Part shown: piece by piece, positions 13,452 to 26,294 of the stretch
How the letters are laid out: every line of letters starts with the position of its first letter
Numbering within the stretch: the stretch's first letter is position 1
Assembly: GCA_002633005.1 (NCBI GenBank)
Contig: NMRA01000111.1
Location: forward strand, 464,866-528,865
Length of the DNA: 64,000 nt
Source of the DNA: Phoronis australis
Taxonomy: Eukaryota > Phoronida > Phoronidae
Direction: 5' to 3'
Program-made: the position numbers and the translations under genes
The notes under the pieces: generated by a model
Database searches by the model: none
Seen by the model: the letters and a program-made list of their open reading frames with translations, nothing else
Told to the model about the DNA's origin: nothing

Positions 13452-15159
13452 AATACAGGCAGTTATTCGAAAGTCAACTAAAACTTGCGAGCTGGGACTT
13501 GTAATTACAAAACAAACGCCACTTTTTCGTAAAATATAATAAACAGGATTTTAACATATCAAAATGTGATGTCGAAAAAAACTGCTAGTATGTAGATTGA
13601 TGAATTTTTGAAAGTGCATCTAAGATCAGATAATGACCAATGTAATTATTGGGTTTGTTGACTATTAGTAATTTCCAAAGGAAATCACGTGTTGTCAGGA
13701 ACCGTAGCGCGAGAGTCTCGCTTGATGAACAAAAATCCCAAAATGAAAATGAAGCAACGGAATTAAGCTTAATTCGATGAATTCCAACACTCGATCAAAA
13801 CTGAGTCGAGCAGACAACAGGAAACTCTCAGTGCAAACTGTCGTGGTTATTTTTGAGGTCGCAATCTCTAATAATAGAGTACATTGGTCATAGCAGGAGT
13901 TGGCATTCCAGGACCAGAGTTGTATCATTAAAACCAACCCCGTGTTGGGTTTTTTATCCCCAATAATCATTAACCATGCACTGTTTAGCTGTCAATGCTG
14001 AATCGCGTTGGAGCACAGAACTTGCCACGCTTATACAATCTTGAATTGTACGGCTGAATGAACATGCAATTCAAATCACAAGCATTACGTTCATGCGCCA
14101 TTTCCGAATCCACAAGTTTGATTGAGTCATTAAAGGGTTTGGGGGTTTTTGATGGTACACTGTCGTTTTTCTCTACCCAGTTGGTAGACAATCGGCTTAT
14201 ATCCAGTTGGTACTATGCTAACCTTTGCCACTTAGTATCCGATACTCAATTACACATGTACGCTTTGGGTATCGTAAATGTGTTTGTTATTTCTTGTAAT
14301 TAAGGAACCCACCTGGTTCCTTCTGTGAAATGTCTATTTGTAGAGCTGTGACCCTGAAATTTCCAATACAACTTAAAATATAAAATTATTCTTGTTGTTT
14401 TATTTGTCCCCAATAAGACCAACTTAAATAGATTTCTCTTTATATAACTTGCTTTGTTGTAGGCACTCATTTTGCTGCCAGAGAAGGGACAAAAGTAGCT
14501 ACATCGCTAAATGTTAAAACATGAGTGGGATTAACAGTTGGGAACAAAAAACATTTTTTCCAAGCCAGTCATTTTCAAGGACCAAAATCTGACTTACCGG
14601 AAGGCCTGGAATATCCACAGTACATAGCACATATGCACTTGGTCAAAAGCTCGAAGTCGACACACACGGATTTAGGGTACAGATTGCACATTTCCATCTT
14701 GTCTTCACATGCTGCATGAAGGAACAAAATATCATTCAAAGTTTAGGATATCTAACACTACACATGCATGCACTGGCTTGAGGTTTGAGAAGTCTGAGGG
14801 TATGAACCCTAAGTGATGGATTGTCACTTGGTACGACAAGAAAAAAATCATTAGGGCAAAAAGTTACATTCGAATGAGCAGTGAACGCTTTGGGGAGTTT
14901 TAACTCGCACATCAAAAACCAGACTACGTCAAACATCAATAGTAAATGCAGATATGTGAAAGAAAAGTCAGGGATTACAAAATGATCTGTGCCATCACTA
15001 GTATTATTACGATAATAGCATAATAATTTGTAAGAATGGACATTCATAGCAAATAACCCTCGGTCGTTTTAATGAAAACCTGGCAAAAGGAAACTATACA
15101 ATTCACCTCAAAAGACTTTTAGTGATCTTCGGTTAACTCGCAAAACGTAAGGTATTTTT

Positions 15160-16865
15160 GTTAAAGCTATCGTATTGGTTTATCTTACTGTACTCAAAAA
15201 CGAGGAGACTCTAAGTGTTTTTAAGATTGACGAATAAAATATTAAAATTGGGATGTTTCAGGAAATTCTACTACACCGTTTCTGAGAGCTTAGGTGTCTT
15301 AAATTTACAATTAAATGGATTTGGCGAAGGTATAATAAAGCGCAACGAGTCATCATTTTTCGCTTAATCGTTTAAAACTTATATTTTATCAATACAACAG
15401 TCGTTGTCCCTCTTATGTAGAGCCCCTTTGCATTTTGCAGAACTATCGCCCTCTGGCTCTACAGTAGATTGCAGGGTATACGGGACATCGCCATGTAAAA
15501 ATCTATTTATATCACATACTGAACTATAACATTGCAATGAATCGGTCTACCACTCTCGACTGGACTTTCCTTTTAACTACTTTCTATGTCAGGAGCCCCG
15601 GGGTCGACGGTCGTTATACCTTTTAAGAAACTCCGAGTTATTCTTGTTAAATGAACTCTTTTAAACAAAACCAAATTTAAACAAAATAGAAATAAAATGA
15701 ATCTACAAAATACGTTTTCGGCAACTAACTAACCGTGAAAATATCGTCGACCAATGGTTACTGTGTATAATGTCGAAGTCAAAGGACTACATCCCAACGA
15801 CATGTTACCCTCATTTAAACTGGAAATTGATGATTTACAAATGGGGGAAATGGCAGGTGCAATATCTCTCAAAAACGCTGTTGGGAAAACTGTGCTCCAT
15901 AATTATTTATTTTACAACTACTTGTTAACACCAGAGAGCACTAACGATGAGGAATGACACTGGCATAAAAGAGTGCTCCTCACTTAACGAAAATAAAACC
16001 ACACCTTCTCAATTAGCAAGATAGCAATTGGTTTGACCTACCTTCAGTTGCTGTCACAAGATGTGCTGTGGCTAAAAACGGCAAAATAGTGTAAGCCTTG
16101 GCATTTTTCGTATATGTAAAACGTGGACAAAGGTCTTGGGCATAGGGGACTATCAATTCTTATTATCTATATTTAACTGAAACCGATAAAAATATGCGAG
16201 TGAAAGGAATGAAAAATTGGGAATTGCAAAAGCCTTACAGGGGATTCGATTTGAGTGACAGCTCTGTAATCTTTGAATTTGGTACTGAACAAATGTAAGC
16301 ATATGTAGAGCATAACACTATGTCCATAACACTAATAACATTCACTCAATTGTAATGAAACTTTCTTTAAATGGAAACGTGCCATATCTCTAAAACCGAT
16401 GTAAGTAATTTTCATTTACTTATTTACTTTAGCTTCTACACCATACTAAATCGCAAACCTATGAATTTTTTGTAAGAAAGCGGTCGTATTCATCTATGGC
16501 AGAGTGCAACAAAATAAGAATTTAAAAATCATCCTAACAGCGTCATTGGGAAAGAAAGATTAATATTAAAATAGGAAAGCTTCAGGAGAAACCAATAACT
16601 CATTTTTGAGAACTCGTGTTCCTAAGTTCATATTAAGGAGAGAGTGGTCACAGTGAAAGATATTGGTGGCTGTCAGTTACAGAAAAATTACTCACCAGCT
16701 GATTTTGGCAAGGTAGCACATAGTTTAACTCGCCTTCAGTTGTGGTCACAACCGGAGTTATGGCTGAAACACGAAGCATCAATCATTAGCAATTTGATAT
16801 ATTATGTAAATCACGAAGAAAAGGTCCTAGGATTTAAACTGCTCCAAACAAAAGAAAATGCGTGA
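15160..16865 (+). repeat. Possible diverged tandem duplication
   Basis: 15230-15310 (ATATTAAAATTGGGA..TTTCAGGA..TTTCTGAGA..CTTAGGTG) resembles 16558-16630, and 16035-16080 (CTTCAGTTG-TGTCACAA..GTGGCTAAAA) resembles 16730-16770. Two open frames (15754-15957 and 16644-16865) start with the same MVTV but are otherwise unlike, and have no recognisable domain. Weak evidence. Confidence 0.3.
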
Positions 16866-17001
16866 CCCCTTAGACGTTTTACAAGAATGCTAGTGGAAAG
16901 TCTTGTCTGATGTCGCAATATATGGCGATTAATCAAAGATAGATGGACGCATTTTCTGTAACGCTGCGAATGGTTGGCACTGTTAGTCTTCAACACCATG
17001 G

Positions 17002-17110
17002 TCTATTTACACGGAGTTACTGTCTATTTACATTGTAACGACGTTTCGGTCGGTCTATTCTCCGGCCATCGTCAGGTGTTCCTGCGTTCTTAGAAGAACG
17101 AGCACGGATA
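17002..17110 (+). repeat. CGACGTTTCGG retroelement-like terminal segment
   Basis: Two GTCTATTTACA repeats 21 bp apart are followed by CGACGTTTCGG and GGCCATCGTCAGG. Similar 'CGTTTCG ... CATCGTCAGG' strings occur near ends of Penelope-like and other retroelements, by recollection; no reverse transcriptase is nearby. Confidence 0.25.
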
Positions 17111-17146
17111 TGTGGTATACTCACCATGGTGTGATTTTTTGTCTTA

Positions 17147-17270
17147 GACAGGGTTTGAACCCAAGACTCCCGAAACTTCAGATATATTTGAGTTCAGCGT
17201 ATTGGTTAAGGTGCTGGACTGATATATATCTGTAGTTTCAGCAGTCGTGGGTTCAAATCCTGGTCAATTT
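17147..17270. repeat. Inverted pair of tRNA-like sequences
   Basis: The plus arm has TCAGCGTATTGG (A-box-like, 17194-17205) and GGTTCAAATCC (B box, 17250-17260). The minus arm has GGTTCAAACCC at 17151-17161. Both arms share a GATATAT..CTG.AGTTTC..AGTC.TGGGTTCAAA series, giving a long imperfect palindrome of about 120 bp. Likely SINE-derived. Confidence 0.55.
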
Positions 17271-18639
17271 AGCACTCACTCGCAGGAAACACTTGCTGAC
17301 TGTTATTTGTAAATATTTTTTAAGTTTTAATATTGCGACGTCAAAGACTATTTATTAGATTCTAGCTTGAATATTTGCTACGAAATCTGAATGCAATCTA
17401 CAATTGTTAAGCTTAAAACAAACCTATTAACAAAAAGTAACTGAAAAACTTTACATTGCGTAAGTGTGTTTATCAAAAGTTGCATCACGTGGCTGAAACT
17501 TTTAGACACGCCGAGTTTTTCAGTGAAAAAGACGGTTTTTACAATTTATGTGAGAAAATAAATCCTACACTCCTCTCAGATTGATGATATGGCAAAACGT
17601 CTTGGAATTTCGTCAAAATCCCTCGTTAAGCCTCAGGATGTCCATGCAAAAAATCATGGTATACAGTGTACCTTTAGACAAAATACTGAAAGTGTATCTG
17701 GTCATGAACTAAAATACAGATATCACACGTCACCAAATTTTAACCCATGCACAATTACTTACTGATACATGTTCAACAGACTGGGAACAAAAAAATAATG
17801 ACACTGATGAACAGTTGGCAGACGTTTTCCTTATTCATAGAGGGACAGACTAGATGTGCTAACCCCAGACTTCGTGCTATCCAGTAATTCAGTACCAATA
17901 ACTTTAAAACGGATCACTTTTTACTGTCTCGAGTCCATGAGTGATGTGTATCAAAGACCTCATTTTTAATGAGTTGATTTCTTGAACGAGTTGTTTGAGA
18001 ATTTCTTCGGATTTTGTTGAATAATCACTGGTTTTACAAAACGCACATTGCTGTATGTCTACAGCTGTTGTGAGACAATCAGTTGCGTCAGCTCCAGCAA
18101 AACCACTTTTACAGTACCATGGGCTGAGCACTGAAATCCACACGGCGTGCCGAAACGATGGATCTAGTGGACGGATAAAAGTCGGAATTCTAAACGCCGA
18201 TGATAAAGAAGATGCTGTCCTCGCTGAGGCAAATTGTAATGCCAAGTTGCGTTCCAGTGTGTATACGAAAATGAATCTCGTAATCCTAACCTGTTTGTGT
18301 TCATAGACTTCTTGGTTGACTTTGAAAGCTAAAATTAACCGAGAGAAAATGTGAACACTTTTAGATTGTCAGCTGCCGTTCAAAAGGAAGGATTCACCTA
18401 TTTGCCCTTTATTTGTGTTTGTAAGTAAACGTTCTTGTCAAAGCATTTGCATGTTTATGCTAATACATATTTATATGCATGATATTGTCATCCCTGTCCA
18501 TCAGCTGATGTATACCCAAAACCTCAATTTGAAAATTCGTGAAATTTTGTAGATGTTAAGTGAATTTTGAAAGGGTATGACTGATATGGGGGATAGCATG
18601 AGTGCATTTTCAGAGGAGCGCCACTGCTGAGGTGCTTCG

Positions 18640-20284
18640 TTGTGGTCATGTTTGATTTTTCATTCGACAGTTGGTATCTATTTAGGAGGTGATCCTGCAT
18701 TCTTGTTTTATAGTTTAGTCAAAGTAATCTGCGTCACTTGGTTTCCATTTGAACTATTTCTGAGACTGTTTTGTTGGCCAAAATTCAGTAAGGTTGATCA
18801 TGAGAATTACTCTACGTATACATCACATGTTTGTCAGAGACGTCACCAATGCTAAAGTTTGAAATAATATCTACAGCAATCAGGGTCTCTTCAGACTTTA
18901 CTATAGGTCAAAAAATGGGACCTAAAATCTAGCGTCTTTGAGCACTAACAAGTCCAACCATTTGTCGTGGTACAGAAAATACCTCCATCTATCTTCGATT
19001 AATTGTCATATATAGCAACGTAAGATAAGACTTTTCACTACCATTCGTAAAACCTGTGAAGGGTATTTGGAGATCAACAATTCCAACTATTCGTAGTGTT
19101 ACAGCGTATCTCCTGAACCCTTACAGGAAAATGTTTAGATTTGGCCATTGTATTCCTATGAAATTGACAATAAATATAGACCGCTTTTGGACAGATACAA
19201 CTACCACATTGCCCCCTGTTGCAAGTGTTTCCGTATCTTTGAAGATCTTAGATGAATTTTCAAGAAATTTGGCAAAAGATATATCAACATGGACGAGACA
19301 ACACCACCTTTTCATTTTTGGTGGAGTTGTAGTATTCTAGGCCACCTTGTGGCTGTTTTTTTTTTGCTTTGAAGCCTGATTGTTGACGTGTTCCAGCCAA
19401 ATTGATCTAAAATTGGCAAGTGTTCACTAAGTACAAGTTCTTTATCCGATCTTCATGAATCTTGGCAAGTGTTGTCATTGATAAGAGTACAACGTAGGTG
19501 GATTTTAGGACAAATATGACTACGGCTAATTTACATGGATAGTTTTTTTTCTTAACATTTTGCATTCATATCTACCAAGCTCAAAGATGGATGGTCAGGG
19601 AATTACGCAAATAATTTACAATCCTTGACGTCAGCACGTGTCCCGTTTCGTATAGAACTGGTTTTAATATTATGTGTATTTTGGCAAAAGCCTCGTGTGA
19701 AAAATTTAATTCATAATAAGATGTGCTGAGATGATTCATATTAAAATTTAATCAAAACTTGAGTATTACCGGGAACATTGTGGCTAATATATTTAATGTT
19801 ATATCTGGTTAATGTGGATTGTTTATTGATGAGATAGGTGTCGATAAATGCAAAACTGACATCTTATTTTTATGAATCACTATATTTTTATTTACGGCGC
19901 ATTCAAAGATTATTCAAGTGAAGTTATCTTGGATTTCTAACACTGTAAAGCCCAGGAAAGAGTTTAGTGAGCGGCTTTCCGCGAACCCAAGGGAGTATTT
20001 CGCTGTGTGGTTTACTGTTTCTTATAGGTATTTCGAGTTTTTGATATCACATTGGATGGACATGGAAAAGCAACGAGCGATATTATTATCTGGTATTTTC
20101 TCGAGTATCCACATTACCCGATCAAACTAACCCCGTAGGCAAAAGAGAAGGAGCATTGGGAAAGCAGTTCATGTCTTGAGACATAACGCTCCATTCACTC
20201 AAGAAACAAATTTAATCGTGGACAGAACTATTATTTACTTCAGTCAAAATTACTAAACTTGGGGAACTTTTGTAACTGCTTTTT
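18640..20284. other. No gene supported
   Basis: AT-rich sequence with a few short open frames on both strands. None has a recognisable domain or paired splice sites I trust. Confidence 0.4.
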
Positions 20285-20500
20285 TCTTAGCCTGGGTTCC
20301 TGAATGAATTGTACTTCCGGGTTCGCGGCAAGTTCAAAATGGCGGTGGATCTTTGGGTGCGAATCGTGAGTGGCGCGTTCAGTTAAACTTTTTTCTAGTA
20401 CAGATCGTGTATTAGTTATGGGGTTAGGTACTTTTTGGATCCTTATAACATCCTCTAACCATGTGATAAGGGTTAACAACGTGTGAGACCAGGACTTTAA
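20285..20500 (-). mobile_element. TTAA-flanked transposon, third partial copy
   Basis: On the minus strand the sequence from TTAA at 20497-20500 matches the first 215 bp of the copies at 53747 and 56697, with many substitutions. Homology stops after the segment encoding FIQEPR in the copies. The other end was not found, so this is an older truncated or internally deleted relative. Confidence 0.7.
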
Positions 20501-20639
20501 GGGTCACTGAACGCTTCCCAGAAGAACTGTTCACTTGAGAACGTTTAATTATGAATAGATGTACGTTTAATCAGTAAGTTCGGTGCGTGGCATAGTTTTG
20601 ATCCGAACGAAATAACTAAAGTAATACATTTTTGAAACG

Positions 20640-20745
20640 AAAACGATTATTCCGCGCATCGACCTCGATCTTTGGGATATTACTTCATGTACGCCACTCT
20701 CGGTACGTTTTGTGTGTGACATGTACAATTTGTGTTAATGGCCAC
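20640..20745 (+). repeat. Dispersed repeat related to the 28.4-kb palindrome
   Basis: Shares GGGATATTACTTCA-GTACGCC and the downstream TCGGTACGTTTTGTGTG-like stretch with 28430-28475. No coding signal. Confidence 0.45.
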
Positions 20746-22051
20746 ACACTCTGTGTGTCGTTCATCATGTTTCAACAGTGACACTTTTCAGTATAGGTGG
20801 CGCTGTGTCAGAAGGTACCTGTATGCCGAAAGAACGCACGATACCTGGCGCCTATTCTGGGATATTCCATAGGTTACCGGCGGAGGTGCGAAACTCTTGT
20901 CAGTGATCTATGCTTTCACTCTAAGGTCACGTTTTGAAACTTGTGTAGCTCACCCGAAAATTAGGAAAATGGCATGGTCTAGGTTAGACGTCAATTTCGT
21001 GCACTAAATACATTTACTACGAACAATATTCAGAAGCTCTTTAGTATTACTTTGAGTGAATGAAGTCTAGAAATTTGGCCTCGGCTTTTACTGTATCCAC
21101 CTGTATAAATTGGTCCCGCCGTTTTCAAAGTGCAGCCTTGTTCAGTAGGGAGTTTTTGCAAGGGTGCAAGTACTCTCCAAACTTAGTGTAAATTGTCAAA
21201 AGATCTGGTTGGGTAGTGAAAGTTCTGGAACCTAGAGTACAAGAGCACTTGGAATGTTCTCTACGCTCTTTTATCGACTAAGCTGTCTGTATGTTACGCA
21301 TTTTTCCGTGTTTTGAGACACTATGTAAGCATGAGTTTTATAGTAATCAATACCAGTGGATAATATCAAAATCAGCCATTCGATCTGTTGTCTTTGACTC
21401 ACCGTTTGTACCAATAACTCAACAAGATTGTTTAAATTTCTAGGCTGAGTAAGGGTCAGGTCTGAGTAGATTAGACATTATACCCAGTTTTTGTAATTCT
21501 AGTTTTCGGAGGTCCATGGCGTGGACCATTATTCAACCACATGTCATCATAATAATTTAATTTCAGACGCTCCTTAGGTCAAAACCACATTGGCGTTTCT
21601 TTTGCAGCTTACATTTTGATTTTAGGATGCTTCATTTATCATCACTGTTGTGGCGAAACTTTTAGATAAGTACTGACGCAGACGATGATCTTGTGCGTTT
21701 GTTGTTTCAAGGAGTAGTAACAAAAACGGAAACCAAGTGTAGATCATTTTCGATTAGTTATTTGCCAACGAATAACTCTCAAATGTTGCCGTACATGTTG
21801 TCTAGATGACGTAGTAACAACAGTGCTGACGTCAAAATAAGATGACGTCGACTCTGGAGAACCCGACCGTTATTACTCAATCGAAAATTCGAGCATTCTC
21901 ACCAATCAAAAAGCTGATTTTGTCTAAGTCATTAACTCCCAGATTACCAGAATATAAGATCTTCAGTAAACGATTTCCCTGTATATCATAAACATTTTAA
22001 ATCTGGTGTGCACCCCCACATCAAGTGACGTTATGAGTCCGAAGATTTCTG

Positions 22052-22123
22052 CCCTCGACTAGGACTCGAACCCAGGACCTTCTGCAAAACGTGAAGACCC
22101 TCTAGCCACTGAGCCATCGAGAC
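22052..22123 (-). repeat. tRNA-like sequence, pseudo-tRNA or SINE head
   Basis: The 72-nt minus-strand sequence folds as a tRNA: acceptor GTCTCGA/TCGAGGG (six of seven pairs), D arm CTC-AGTGGCTA-GAG, anticodon stem TCTTC/GAAGG and T arm CTGGG-TTCGAGT-CCTAG. The anticodon loop is ten bases instead of seven and position 8 is G, so it is unlikely to be a working tRNA. A and B boxes could still drive Pol III. Confidence 0.55.
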
Positions 22124-23878
22124 CACCTCTATAGTTCCCAAACAGATTATTTTATTTAACGCGATTGTGCCAAATTGACACACGCAAAAAATGAGGCAAT
22201 TTGGAATGTTGTGACCACCTGTTCCTGGGTTCAGTTCCGTGCTGTTGCAAACTTCTTGCTTAGAATGTTCCTGTAATTTTCAAGGATCATCAAAGCTATT
22301 TTACTGTGTAAAGAAATAAATGTGATTAGGGTGTTGCTAAAAGACAACATAAAAATCGTAAACTGCAATACACTGAAATTAATTCTCCACCTTACATCTA
22401 AATTTCAGACAATGGACATTTGTGCATTCTCATACATCCCAATGCCCTTATCCACAACCTTCGCTTGGTCAGTTTCTATAGCGTTAGCATGAAATATCTT
22501 TTGCAAATGTCCTTCACGAAACGGCACTATTGCCAAATTAGTGTAAATGGTTGACTTAAGTCATTACTGGCTCTGTTAGAGACCCACGTTCCTAAAATCT
22601 TGTATTTATCTGGGAGGAGCAATTTAAATCCTCTTAACTCACACAATGTCCATGAGTCATTACATGACTGATGTTTATCTTGAGAGCATTACACTCCATG
22701 TTTTAATAACCTGGTTCAGCTCCCGGTTGTATCATAAATCAACTGACATAACAACCCAGCTATCGTATTTATTAGTAAATTGGTTAACCTGGAAATTAGT
22801 ACACAAAGGAGTTCGTAACTGCCTTCTTAGCTGTTTTTTTTTTACATTTTAGTAACTATGCGCCTACATGTATACATATGTAGATGAATGTTGCTGTCAC
22901 CTCTACTGTGCCTGGACGACCGTCGTCCGATGCCCGGTGCTGTATCTCCTAAATCCTTGGCCGGATCCTAATGAGATTGGGCAAATTGCGACAAATTTCG
23001 GACATAGTCGACTACCGCTCTCTCCTCTAATGACAAGATTAGTATGTATGCATCTGTGTCTTCAGAGATTCCCGATAGTTTGTCTTCTAAGGAGGCCACA
23101 ACATCATCCTATGTTGGACTGATTTGACATACATGTACTCTTCGCAACCGAGCGAGAATTGAAAATAAACCAAGCCCGTTTTTGCCCAGTGACTTCCGCC
23201 TCTTATGGATATGCAGCAAACCGTTCGAATTATAATTGTGAAATTGGACGTGTTCGACTTCTTTGAAAAACCCTAGAAGCGAATTCTGTAGTTTAGCATC
23301 TACGGATGTTTTTCTTAACCCCTTGTATGACTTTTGTTGATTTGATCCTGTGGAGCTGCTGTTAAGACATTGTAAAAAGGTATAGTGCAATATGTCTTAA
23401 CCCTCTAAATGTATGTAGACCTACGTTGAGATGGTTGAGAATTTCGGTTGTGGCAGAATTTTCCGATGAAATGAAAATATCGATTCAAAAGTATAGTTCC
23501 ACCTCGCTCTGGACACTCGTATGAAAAGGAGGCTCCTATTGCCTGGTAAAAGCATCAGCATTTCGGTCAAGAATTTTTTAACGCCAAAGGTTCAGAACTC
23601 GATTTCAATACAATGTAAATTATTTTCTCACATACATATATTAGCATAACGGGTTCTTTGATTCGGTCCGATGCCTGTTTTACAAAATGTATTTAAGAAT
23701 CATGAATGGATGTTTTTGTTGACAATACGCCAGTCCTTTTGTTCATTGTGTACATCTTCAAACATCTGCAAATTGTTGAAAATACAGCGTAATAAGTTGC
23801 AGATAGACCGTTGTCTTTATTCTTTTGGGTAGTCTATCCTATACGTGCAAATACATATATACTTGGATGTGTGTCATT

Positions 23879-23884
23879 GCGCGC

Positions 23885-23931
<47 letters not shown>

Positions 23932-23943
23932 CGTGCGCATGTG
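23879..23943 (+). repeat. Alternating GC/GT/GC dinucleotide tract
   Basis: About 65 bp of uninterrupted purine-pyrimidine alternation: a GC run, a long GT run, then GC again and GTGCGCATGTG. A microsatellite with left-handed (Z) DNA potential. Confidence 0.9.
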
Positions 23944-26207
23944 AGTGTATTTGAAATTTTCCTACACATTTAAATGAGAAACTATCGGATCACTCCATGT
24001 CGATAACCTTTCTAGGTCTGGCCTGTAAGGTACGGAATCTTCCTATACTCCTCTAAAACAATCTTTGCCTTGACTGTTTTTGTTCTGGAAATTAATGACA
24101 GCTGCGCACTGTTTAATTGACTGGATACGGTTCTGTGGTGTAAAACTTAGATACAAACATACGCCAATGGCACAGTGTGCTCAAAACGGAATTTTATATG
24201 CACATTTGAGGGGAACAATCCCGTGCAATCATTAAGAAGCGCATGGTCGAATGTTTATGACGTCATGAGCTCATTTTAAGCTTGATTTATCTCGGCAGGA
24301 AACTCAAACAGGGCGCACAAACGCTCAACACTTCTCCGTCACACAACACAAAGAAGCACAAATTAACATTTCGTAGTAATTGGGTCGATAATGTGCGATT
24401 TTAATTTCCATGAGGGGTGACGTACAAATTGCTATAAATTTAAAATGTTCTACAAACGGAAATTGTCAACGTCCATATACTACTCCAGTGTCATCAACGA
24501 AGCGATTGAACGAAAACGTTTCAACTGTATCCTTGAACTAGAAAACAGACACCTCAGTTTATCACATTTTCCGCGATACACTGTTCAACCACAAATTCAG
24601 TCACATCAGGCGTGTAGAGAATGTAACTGAACTAAATTTAAAATGTATGCATACAAACACAGCTTACAGTGCACTTTTCCTTTAAAGCCCAACACATGTG
24701 ACACTATAAGCGTGTCACTCAGACGTATTTCTTACATATTATAATTTATATTCTTAACTCACTTTATCAAAGGAGAGGTATGTTTTTACTTCAAATAGAA
24801 GATGCAAGAGGACTAATTATGTGCACTACACAGTAATTACGAAGTGTTGTTTAAACTCGGCATCTGGCATCATGCCCTTAGTCAGCTATTGCAACGAGCA
24901 AGTGTGAAAATGTTGTTAGAGGACCAATCGCTTTTACCTCTTCCCACAACACGCTCAATTACCACCAATTTTCCACTCAGGATGGTCAACCTTCACATTG
25001 TATAACCTTTGTCCGTAAGAGGTTCGTCAGGTGCCGTTCTCATGATCACCCGTCGGATCTCTTAGCTACCGAGAACTCAAGCACTTCTGTCGTCCTTTTC
25101 TAAATTGCGTACCCAGTTTAGGCATACACACGTATCGATGCACATGCAATTAAATTGCGGTGAGTATACTCTCGCTACCAGGGTCAAGCAGGAAATGGCA
25201 GTGAACTGCGTCCACGTCCTTACTCCAGAGCTTAACCAAAAGAGGCCCTAGCGTTAATTGGCTCGTAACAAAAGAAGTTACGTGTACCTGCATTTCGAGG
25301 CATGTGACCTGGGGCCGATGTGTAATCTTTGTACTCGAAATCGAATTCCAATATACTTTTGCGTATTTCGCACGAATTCATGGTGTCAATTACTCTGCAT
25401 TCGAGTATCATCCATTCGAATTTCTAATACAAGTTCGCACTAGATGACGACCAGATTCGAGCTGTCCGAGTTCAACTTCGAACTTTCAGCCTTGATGCTG
25501 TGGTCACAAACTAAACTAATTTTTGCTAACTCAAGACAAGTGTCTATTTATTCAATGATTTGGTACATATTGGCGTGCGTGAGTAACTGCTTAATTCTAA
25601 TTTTCAAAATGCCGACAAAGTAAAATCGAGTTAGATTTCGAGTAGAAATATTGGAGCTCATGTCAAGGTCTGTAACGGCTGCAGAAATCGATGGAAGTTT
25701 TTAAGCGAACACCGCCGGGGGTTGTTTATTTGATGTCGTGTCTACACATTCCGTGTATTTGTTTACGGCTTTGCAAACGATTGCTGGTTTCTATTATTTG
25801 AAGTTTGTGCATGAAGATTGGTGGTCCGACACAACTCTTCGAGTTAGGTATACTAAGTCGTACACGTCAATGGTAATTCAAGTTCATAGGCTGGAGTCCG
25901 AGAGTCGTTCGCGAAGACATGTTCGAAATATGGGAATGTATAAATGTAGACAAAAACTTGGCATACCTTGCGCTGGGCACTCCGGTAGCTACCTCACGAT
26001 TCTATTTGGGAGTGAAAAGAACATGGTGATCAGAGTGCGGTAGTTACGCTAGAGTCAGATTTTCAAACATGAAAATGAACCTAAAATAATCAAAGGGGCA
26101 CTCAGCAATCTTAGAGTCACTATGGTAGTAGTCAGTTTTTCCGAAATACATGTATGTATTTTTCTGAAGTTAAGCGTTCATCTATTGTGCCACGACATGT
26201 TGTCACT
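23944..26207. other. Downstream flank of the ShKT-MAM gene, no gene supported
   Basis: The part next to 26207 should be the 3' UTR. A plus-strand open frame at 25738-26043 overlaps it and looks spurious. Confidence 0.4.
25725..25730 (-). terminator. Possible poly(A) signal of the ShKT-MAM gene
   Basis: AATAAA on the minus strand, about 480 bp after the stop codon; a second lies near 25543. Position is reasonable, but the hexamer is common in AT-rich DNA. Confidence 0.3.
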
Positions 26208-26294
26208 TCACGTGCATTTTCCCGGTTCCACACTTATGTTGTCAATGGCTAGGTCGCTGCGAGGCCCATACCCAACAATTGCTTCAAAGACAAT
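26208..26294 (-). CDS. Exon: MAM domain, last part, and stop codon
   Basis: This terminal coding exon follows tcttttgcag in phase 0 and encodes IVFEAIVGYG, then DLAIDNISV and PGKC, the canonical MAM end (I-x-F-E-A, G-D-I-A-I-D-D, final C), then Thr and TGA at 26208-26210. The protein thus ends one residue after the last MAM cysteine, with no transmembrane segment or GPI tail, which favours secretion. Summed MAM length is about 160 residues, the family norm. Confidence 0.92.
   Translation of the reverse strand: MVFEAIVGYGPRSDLAIDNISVEPGKCT

Larger units (their letters stand above)
11536..15159. other. No gene supported
   Basis: Apart from the weak exon lead at 12199 and the CA-rich minisatellite at 13370, nothing was recognised. 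One undetermined base is at 12603. Confidence 0.4.

Noticed and set aside
17904-18306. Opposed open frames of 113 and 83 codons
   Set aside because: Composition is mildly protein-like (SEEILKQLVQEINSLK on the minus strand) but no domain, splice pair or repeat supports either strand.
22052-22123. Functional tRNA gene
   Set aside because: Anticodon loop of ten bases and a nonstandard base 8; better seen as tRNA-derived repeat.
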